From assembly GCA_964347945.1 (NCBI GenBank), contig CAYGAW010000068.1:1-20406 (forward strand): a stretch of 20,406 nucleotides of DNA, given 5' to 3'. How positions within the stretch are numbered: position 1 is the first letter of the stretch; each line of letters opens with the position of its first letter. The notes below the pieces were generated by a model that saw only the letters and a program-made list of their open reading frames with translations, had not been told where the DNA came from and made no database searches. This stretch comes from CAYGAW01 sp964347945. GTDB taxonomy: Bacteria > Chloroflexota > Anaerolineae > UBA7937 > B3-Chlor. Positions 16,010-20,406 of this stretch are shown piece after piece. Position numbers and translations under genes: made by a program.

Positions 16010-18505
16010 ATGAAAGACCAAGCCAAGACGAAAGCGCAACTCATAGAGGAACTGGCACAAGTGCGCCAGTTGCTCAGCGCTCTTCAGGCTGCGACCAACC
16101 GACACAAGAGCAGCGATGACCTGTCCCAGAGCGTTCTGGAGAGCATGAGGGAGGCGGTCTGCATCATCAACACCTGCGATTTCCGGATAGTGGGCTGCAA
16201 CACCGCCTTCTCCACCGAGGTGGGGTTGAGGCAAGATCAAGCCGTCGGCAAGATCTGCCATGAGATCACTCACGGTCGCTCCGCTCCATGCAGTTCGCCG
16301 GACCACACTTGCCCCCTGCAGGAAACTCTGCTGACAGGCAAGCACTCGACTGCCGAGCACCTGCACTATGACCAGGATGGCAATGAGAGGTATGTGGAGA
16401 TCTCCACCTCTCCACTGGTCGATGACAATGGGCAGACAGTTCAAGTGCTCTACGTGTCGCAGGATGTCACAGCGCGCAAGCGAGCGCACGAGGCATTGAG
16501 GCAAAGAGAGCGAGAGCTAAACATCAGAAACCAGATAGACCCCATCTTTCTAACTATGCCCGACGACGAGATGTACGGAGAGGCATTGCAGGTAATCCTG
16601 GAAGCGACGGGAAGCAAGTACGGGGTCTTTGGATATATAGATGAAGGCGGACAGTTGGTCTGCCCCTCCATGACCAGAGAGATTTGGGACCAGTGCCAGA
16701 TTCCCGACAAGGACATCGTATTCCCACGCGAGACGTGGGGTGGCATCTGGGGCCGGGCCCTTGCAGAGGCGAAGTCATTCTACTCCAATGGCCCCATGCG
16801 TGTCCCTGAGGGTCACGTCCCTATACGTAGGGCTGTTGCTGTGCCCATCATCCATCAGGGCGAGGCCATCGGGATTCTCGAGGTGGCCAACAAAGAGACT
16901 GATTATGATGAGCAGGACCAGGAGTTGCTGGAAGGCGTGGCCGAGTACATAGCACCGGTGTTGCGCGCGAGGCTGCAGAGAGACAGAGAGGAGAGGGAGC
17001 GCAAACGAGCAGAGGAGGTACTGCAACAATATCGTGAGGACCTTGAGGACCTGGTATTGCAGCGCACCGCCGAACTGAGATCCACCAACGAACTCCTGGA
17101 GAGGACCTTCTCCACTACCCATCTATTGATCGCCTATCTGGACACGGATTTCAATTTCCTGCGCGTGAACCGCGCCTACGCCGCCGCGGACGGTCGTGCC
17201 CCTGATTTCTTCGTAGGCAAGAACCATTTCGATCTTTATCCTCACGAAGAGAACGAGTTCATCTTCCGTCGAGTTGTGGAGACAGGTGAGCCCTATACCG
17301 CCTACGCCAGGCCTTTTGAATACGAAGAGCATCCAGAACGTGGAGTGACTTATTGGGATTGGACCCTGCATCCTGTGCATGACGTGTTGGGCAAGGTTGA
17401 GGGCCTGGTCCTGTGTCTAGCAGAAGTCACGGGGCGCATAAAGGCGGATGAAGCGCTGCGCCAGAGTGAGGAGAACTTCAGGGCCCTGGCAGACAATGCC
17501 AATGACGCCATCATCATCGCCAACAGCAAGGGGGTACTGGAGTATGCGAACACGAGAGCCGGTGAGATAGCTGGCTATGATGCCGCAGACCTCCTCGGCA
17601 TGACCGTGCAAGATCTGGCTCACCCCGATGAGTTCGCGCTACTGGCGGCCAGGCTGCGCAGGAGAGTAGCTGGGCAAGCTGTCCCCAGACAGTACGAGAC
17701 CACCATCATCAACCGACGGGGAGAGGCCGTGCCAGTAGAAACAACGGGTGCCCGGACCGTTTGGCACGGTGAACCTGCCGACATTATCATTATTCGTGAC
17801 ATCACCAGGAGGAAACAGGACGAGGCCGCGCTGATCCAGGCAGAAAAGCTGGCAGTCGCCGGCAAGCTCGCCGCCTCGCTGGCTCACGAGATCAACAACC
17901 CTCTGCAATCCGTGATTGGCTGTCTGGGCCTGGCAGAGGAGACGCTGGCTGAAGGGGGAGATGCCACTCGGTACCTGCAGATAGGCCGTGAGGAACTGCG
18001 GCGTGCTGCGAGCATCGTGGCGCAGCTGCGGGACCTGAGCAGGAAGCCGAAGCCTGAGGAGAGAGAACTCAGCGACGTGACCGAGATCTTGCAGCAGGTC
18101 CTCACCCTCAGCCGCAAGCAGTGTCAAGAGCGCGGTGTGGAAGTGGACTGGAAAACGGAGACCGATCTGCCGGAGCTCGCCGTGGTGCCCGATCGCATGC
18201 AGCAGGTGTTCCTGAACTTGTTGCTCAACGCCATTGACGCCATGCCAGCTGGCGGGCGACTGATAGTGAGGGCCGCCCGGACGAGCGAGCCGGACGGGGT
18301 GCGTCTCTCATTTACTGACAATGGCACCGGCATCGACCCAGAAGTTCTACCCCACATATTCGACCCCTTCTACAGCACCAAGGCCGAGGGGCTGGGCTTG
18401 GGGCTGTTCATCAGCCGGAACATCGTCGTGGAGCACGGCGGCCACATAGACGCGCGCAGCAGTGTCGGCGAAGGCACGACGCTTACGCTGTGGCTGCCGA
18501 CGTGA
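16010..18505 (+). CDS. Hybrid-sensor-type histidine kinase, PAS-GAF-PAS-PAS-HisKA-HATPase
   Basis: 831 residues from the ATG at 16010 (MKDQAKTKAQLIEELAQVRQ, a typical start of such kinases); the in-frame ATG at 15968 is an alternative, and neither has a good Shine-Dalgarno. Order: coiled coil 1-35, PAS1 about 38-150, GAF about 174-320, coiled coil 330-367, PAS2 about 366-474, PAS3 about 478-603, HisKA with phosphoacceptor H626 in SLAHEINNPLQSV, and HATPase_c with N-box FLNLLLNAIDAMPAGG, DNGTGID and GLGLGLFISRN. There are no membrane helices, so it is a cytoplasmic sensor. PAS1 has three cysteines (C83, C94, C101 in ICHEITHGRSAPC and HTCPLQ), a pattern that could bind a metal or respond to redox state (inference). 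It autophosphorylates and should pass phosphate to the response regulator 75 bp downstream. Confidence 0.94.
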   Translation: MKDQAKTKAQLIEELAQVRQLLSALQAATNRHKSSDDLSQSVLESMREAVCIINTCDFRIVGCNTAFSTEVGLRQDQAVGKICHEITHGRSAPCSSPDHTCPLQETLLTGKHSTAEHLHYDQDGNERYVEISTSPLVDDNGQTVQVLYVSQDVTARKRAHEALRQRERELNIRNQIDPIFLTMPDDEMYGEALQVILEATGSKYGVFGYIDEGGQLVCPSMTREIWDQCQIPDKDIVFPRETWGGIWGRALAEAKSFYSNGPMRVPEGHVPIRRAVAVPIIHQGEAIGILEVANKETDYDEQDQELLEGVAEYIAPVLRARLQRDREERERKRAEEVLQQYREDLEDLVLQRTAELRSTNELLERTFSTTHLLIAYLDTDFNFLRVNRAYAAADGRAPDFFVGKNHFDLYPHEENEFIFRRVVETGEPYTAYARPFEYEEHPERGVTYWDWTLHPVHDVLGKVEGLVLCLAEVTGRIKADEALRQSEENFRALADNANDAIIIANSKGVLEYANTRAGEIAGYDAADLLGMTVQDLAHPDEFALLAARLRRRVAGQAVPRQYETTIINRRGEAVPVETTGARTVWHGEPADIIIIRDITRRKQDEAALIQAEKLAVAGKLAASLAHEINNPLQSVIGCLGLAEETLAEGGDATRYLQIGREELRRAASIVAQLRDLSRKPKPEERELSDVTEILQQVLTLSRKQCQERGVEVDWKTETDLPELAVVPDRMQQVFLNLLLNAIDAMPAGGRLIVRAARTSEPDGVRLSFTDNGTGIDPEVLPHIFDPFYSTKAEGLGLGLFISRNIVVEHGGHIDARSSVGEGTTLTLWLPT

Positions 18506-18580
18506 ATGGAAGACGCCGAGAGCGTTGGCGCAAAGTCAAGGAGAGCCCGGGCGGAGAAGGCGACGACTGGAGAATGACCA

Positions 18581-19300
18581 ATGGCGGAGCAAGTGCACAC
18601 CCTTGTCGTGGATGACCAAGAAGGGATCCGCTTCTTCCTCAAGGAGACCTTAACCAGATCTGGGCATGTGGTCGTCACGGCGTCCAGTGGTGAAGAGGCA
18701 TTGAGCCATCTTCGCGACACCTCCTTTCACCTCGTGATGCTCGACCTGATGCTGGGCGGCCGAGTAGACGGCCTGCGAGTCCTCGAAGCCGTCAGGTGGC
18801 GCTGGCCAGAGACTGTGGTCATCATCCTGACCGGGCACGGATCATTGGAGTCAGCCATGGCCGCCATCAGAGAAGGTGTGGACGGCTATCTGCTCAAGCC
18901 AGTAGAACCACAAGAGCTACGACAGGCCGTGCAAGAAGCAATGGACAGGCGGGAGATGCTTGCCCGATTGAGCGAAGCACGCCAGAAAGATCAACTCCTT
19001 CGACACGGACCTTTCCATGTCGATTTGAACAAGCACCTGGTGACCATGGAAGGCCGTACCCTAGAATTGACTCCCCGCGAGTTCAGACTACTGGTCCACC
19101 TGATGCGAAACTCCCACCGTGTAATCTCCCCAGAGGAACTTGTACGGATTGTGCACGAATACGAGTGCGAGAACCTCTATGAAGCGCGGAGCATCATCAA
19201 GTGGTACATACACCGCCTGCGGCGCAAAGTAGAACCTGATCCTTCACGCCCTCGCCATATTCTGAACGTGCACGGAGTCGGGTATAGAATTGGCGAGTAG
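18581..19300 (+). CDS. OmpR/PhoB-family response regulator
   Basis: 239 residues. The receiver domain (1-120) has acidic D11/D12, phosphoacceptor D55 in LVMLDLMLGG, T84 in IILTGHGS and K106 in YLLKPVEP; the GHGSLESAMAAIREG helix resembles NtrC-type receivers. The C-terminal winged helix (about 140-239) has LELTPREFRLLVHLM, ARSIIKWYIHRLRRKV and HILNVHGVGYRIGE, the standard OmpR DNA-binding fold. It follows the kinase by 75 bp on the same strand, with GGAG about 9 nt before the ATG, so the pair should form a two-component system. Targets are unknown. The nearest downstream genes encode cytochrome c-like proteins, which would suit a redox-responsive regulator (inference). The stretch 19301-19489 after it holds no gene or clear terminator. 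Confidence 0.95.
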   Translation: MAEQVHTLVVDDQEGIRFFLKETLTRSGHVVVTASSGEEALSHLRDTSFHLVMLDLMLGGRVDGLRVLEAVRWRWPETVVIILTGHGSLESAMAAIREGVDGYLLKPVEPQELRQAVQEAMDRREMLARLSEARQKDQLLRHGPFHVDLNKHLVTMEGRTLELTPREFRLLVHLMRNSHRVISPEELVRIVHEYECENLYEARSIIKWYIHRLRRKVEPDPSRPRHILNVHGVGYRIGE

Positions 19301-19489
19301 AGGACCCCACTAGTAGCTATTGCTTGAAGTCTGTTTCGGTTCACCTGGAGCTCAGCTTGTCCTCCCTCAACTCGCTTCGACCGCTGCCCGCTAGTTGCCT
19401 TTTGCTGCACGATCAACCGAATTCCAACTTCTCCATCCAAGTTCAACCACAGTGCTAACCACATCCGTCGGTTTGGCGCTGCTTTACTA

Positions 19490-19498
19490 TGCTATCAT
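19490..19498 (+). promoter_or_regulatory. Candidate extended -10 before the broken cytochrome gene
   Basis: TGC-TATCAT (TATCAT at 19493-19498), 18 nt before the ATG at 19517 and directly ahead of AAGGGGG (19505-19511). The arrangement equals that of the thioesterase, LCP and greA starts. The -35 (TTTGGC at 15-nt spacing) is weak. Confidence 0.5.
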
Positions 19499-19516
19499 GG
19501 ACTCAAGGGGGCGCGT

Positions 19517-20096
19517 ATGCGCTTTTCAGCGCTCGCGTCTTCTCTCCCGAACTGCACTTTAACAGTCGAGAAGCCGCCGCACCCAGGCTTGAACCGTATG
19601 ACAACCGCGACGCTGCTTGCGACCATCATCCTGTTGACATGTTCGCCCTGGTCCAACTGGGGAGCGTTGCTAGGGCGGAGGCCGCGCGTAACCCACCCCC
19701 GGGTGCAGGCAGACACACACCGCGTGGCCCGCTGCCACAATCTCCGCTACCATCAGCTCAGCCAGAAGGTCCACAACGCGCCAGGGAACCGCTTCAGTGC
19801 CTGCACCTTGTGGGTGGCCACCCAGTACATGACCAGGTATGTACCGTTTCTGACCCGAAGCCAGCAGCGGGCCACGCTCTGCACAAGGACATTCTCTGCG
19901 AGACATTGTTCACCCAGCGCACATGAGCAGCCAGTGGTTCAAGCTTCATCACGGAGGGAATTGCTTCACTTGCCACAATGTGAACGGAGAGGGCGAGTTT
20001 GAGCTGCTCACAGAGACGGTCGCCGTTAACGAGAAGGGGGTTCCTGACCCCGAGAATCTGCCCATCCCGGGTGCGACAAAGTCGCACGAACAGTAG
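19517..20096 (+). pseudogene. Frame-disrupted multiheme cytochrome c
   Basis: The ATG at 19517 has AAGGGGG at 5-nt spacing. The first frame gives a hydrophobic segment (MTTATLLATIILLTC), then ARCHNLRYHQLSQKVHNAPG and ACTL. The next frame continues GHPVHDQVCTVSDPKPAAGH and ALHKDILCET. The last frame gives HPAHMSSQWFKLHHGGNCFT, then CHNVNGEGEFELL and a stop at 20096. Only CFTCH is an intact CxxCH heme site. Two others reappear if indels are undone: TGC-ACC-TTG to CAC (19802-19821; 5 surplus bases) gives CTLCH, and TGC-GAG-ACA to CAC (19897-19913; 2 surplus bases) gives CETCH. This looks like a membrane-anchored or secreted multiheme electron carrier that has decayed or been misassembled. The heme motif is directly seen; the reconstruction is inference. 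The 57-residue end from the ATG at 19923 could alternatively be a small single-heme protein, but it lacks a signal peptide. Confidence 0.55.
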
Positions 20097-20254
20097 CCCA
20101 CTAACACATCGGGCAGATCTGGCCTGACAGCTCAAGTGTCTTGGCCGAAAGTTGTCTTCAAGTCGGGTCGGCAGGGTAGAAAACCTCACCACCAGAGACT
20201 GTTGTCAGGAGACGCTGGAACGAAAAACACCTAAAGAATCAAGGGGGCGTAACT

Positions 20255-20406
20255 ATGAAAAGATCAGTCGTCCTGGCGCTTACCCTCATTGTGGTAGGCT
20301 CGTTGCTCATAGTAGGCGCGGTCGCCGCTCAGGAGGAGTCTGTGAGCCGAGGTGGCCGCCTCTACGACAAGTGGTGGGCCGAGACAGGGGCAGAGGAACC
20401 CATCAT
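20255..20406 (+). CDS. Exported protein, probable cytochrome c precursor (5' part only)
   Basis: The first 50 residues are present and the frame runs off the window. The ATG has AAGGGGG upstream in a TCAAGGGGGCG context that is also found before the broken cytochrome gene. Residues 1 to about 25 are a clear Sec signal peptide: MKRS, hydrophobic core VVLALTLIVVGSLLIVG, cleavage after AVAA. The mature start QEESVSRGGRLYDKWWAETG resembles the lead-in GGxLYDKWW of periplasmic c-type cytochromes in this group (recalled pattern); the heme motif itself would lie beyond the window. Together with the preceding cytochrome remnant it suggests a respiratory or extracytoplasmic electron-transfer locus. 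The 158-bp gap before it shows no clear promoter or RNA. Confidence 0.7.
   Translation, partial: MKRSVVLALTLIVVGSLLIVGAVAAQEESVSRGGRLYDKWWAETGAEEPI

Overview
The window looks like a chromosomal segment of a Chloroflexota bacterium (Anaerolineae or Dehalococcoidia type), probably from a metagenome-derived or draft assembly. I infer this from gene style, not from a database: paired LCP proteins with Thr/Pro-rich linkers, a long PAS/GAF kinase with the MKDQAKTKAQLIEEL-type N-terminus, a CoA-transferase fused to a GNAT domain, and cytochrome c precursors. Most genes are dense housekeeping or metabolic genes. No CRISPR array, rRNA, tRNA or insertion sequence is visible.

Layout. (1) 1-932 (+) is the C-terminal part of acetyl-CoA synthetase and ends in a strong hairpin terminator. 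Convergent to it on the minus strand (4473-1092) is a two-gene unit: a CoA-transferase/hydrolase fused to a GNAT acetyltransferase, overlapping by 8 bp a receiver domain fused to an HDAC/AcuC-type deacetylase. Together these genes cover acetyl-CoA formation and, potentially, reversible lysine acetylation of the synthetase. (2) 4492-7292 (-) holds two tandem LytR-CpsA-Psr (LCP) wall-polymer transferases, one membrane-anchored and one lipoprotein-like. (3) 7404-8493 holds a small DUF4405-like membrane protein with its own terminator (-) and a divergent hotdog acyl-CoA thioesterase (+). (4) 8548-11714 (-) holds a DHH/DHHA1 phosphoesterase, a frame-disrupted membrane-anchored protein of unknown function, and an M50 site-2-type protease with two CBS repeats. 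(5) 11805-15453 (-) holds serS, lysS and greA, with greA-lysS joined by an ATGA overlap. (6) 16010-19300 (+) holds a PAS-GAF-PAS-PAS histidine kinase and an OmpR-type response regulator. (7) 19517-20406 (+) holds a broken multiheme cytochrome c gene and the signal peptide of a second probable cytochrome c precursor that runs off the window.

Regulation. Several genes share a compact start: an extended -10 (TGnTATAAT or close) whose last base lies 17-19 nt before the ATG, so the predicted mRNA begins at the Shine-Dalgarno sequence. greA and serS also have good -35 boxes at 17-bp spacing. The most interesting items are the acetylation module with its receiver-deacetylase fusion, and the decayed or frame-shifted cytochrome gene.
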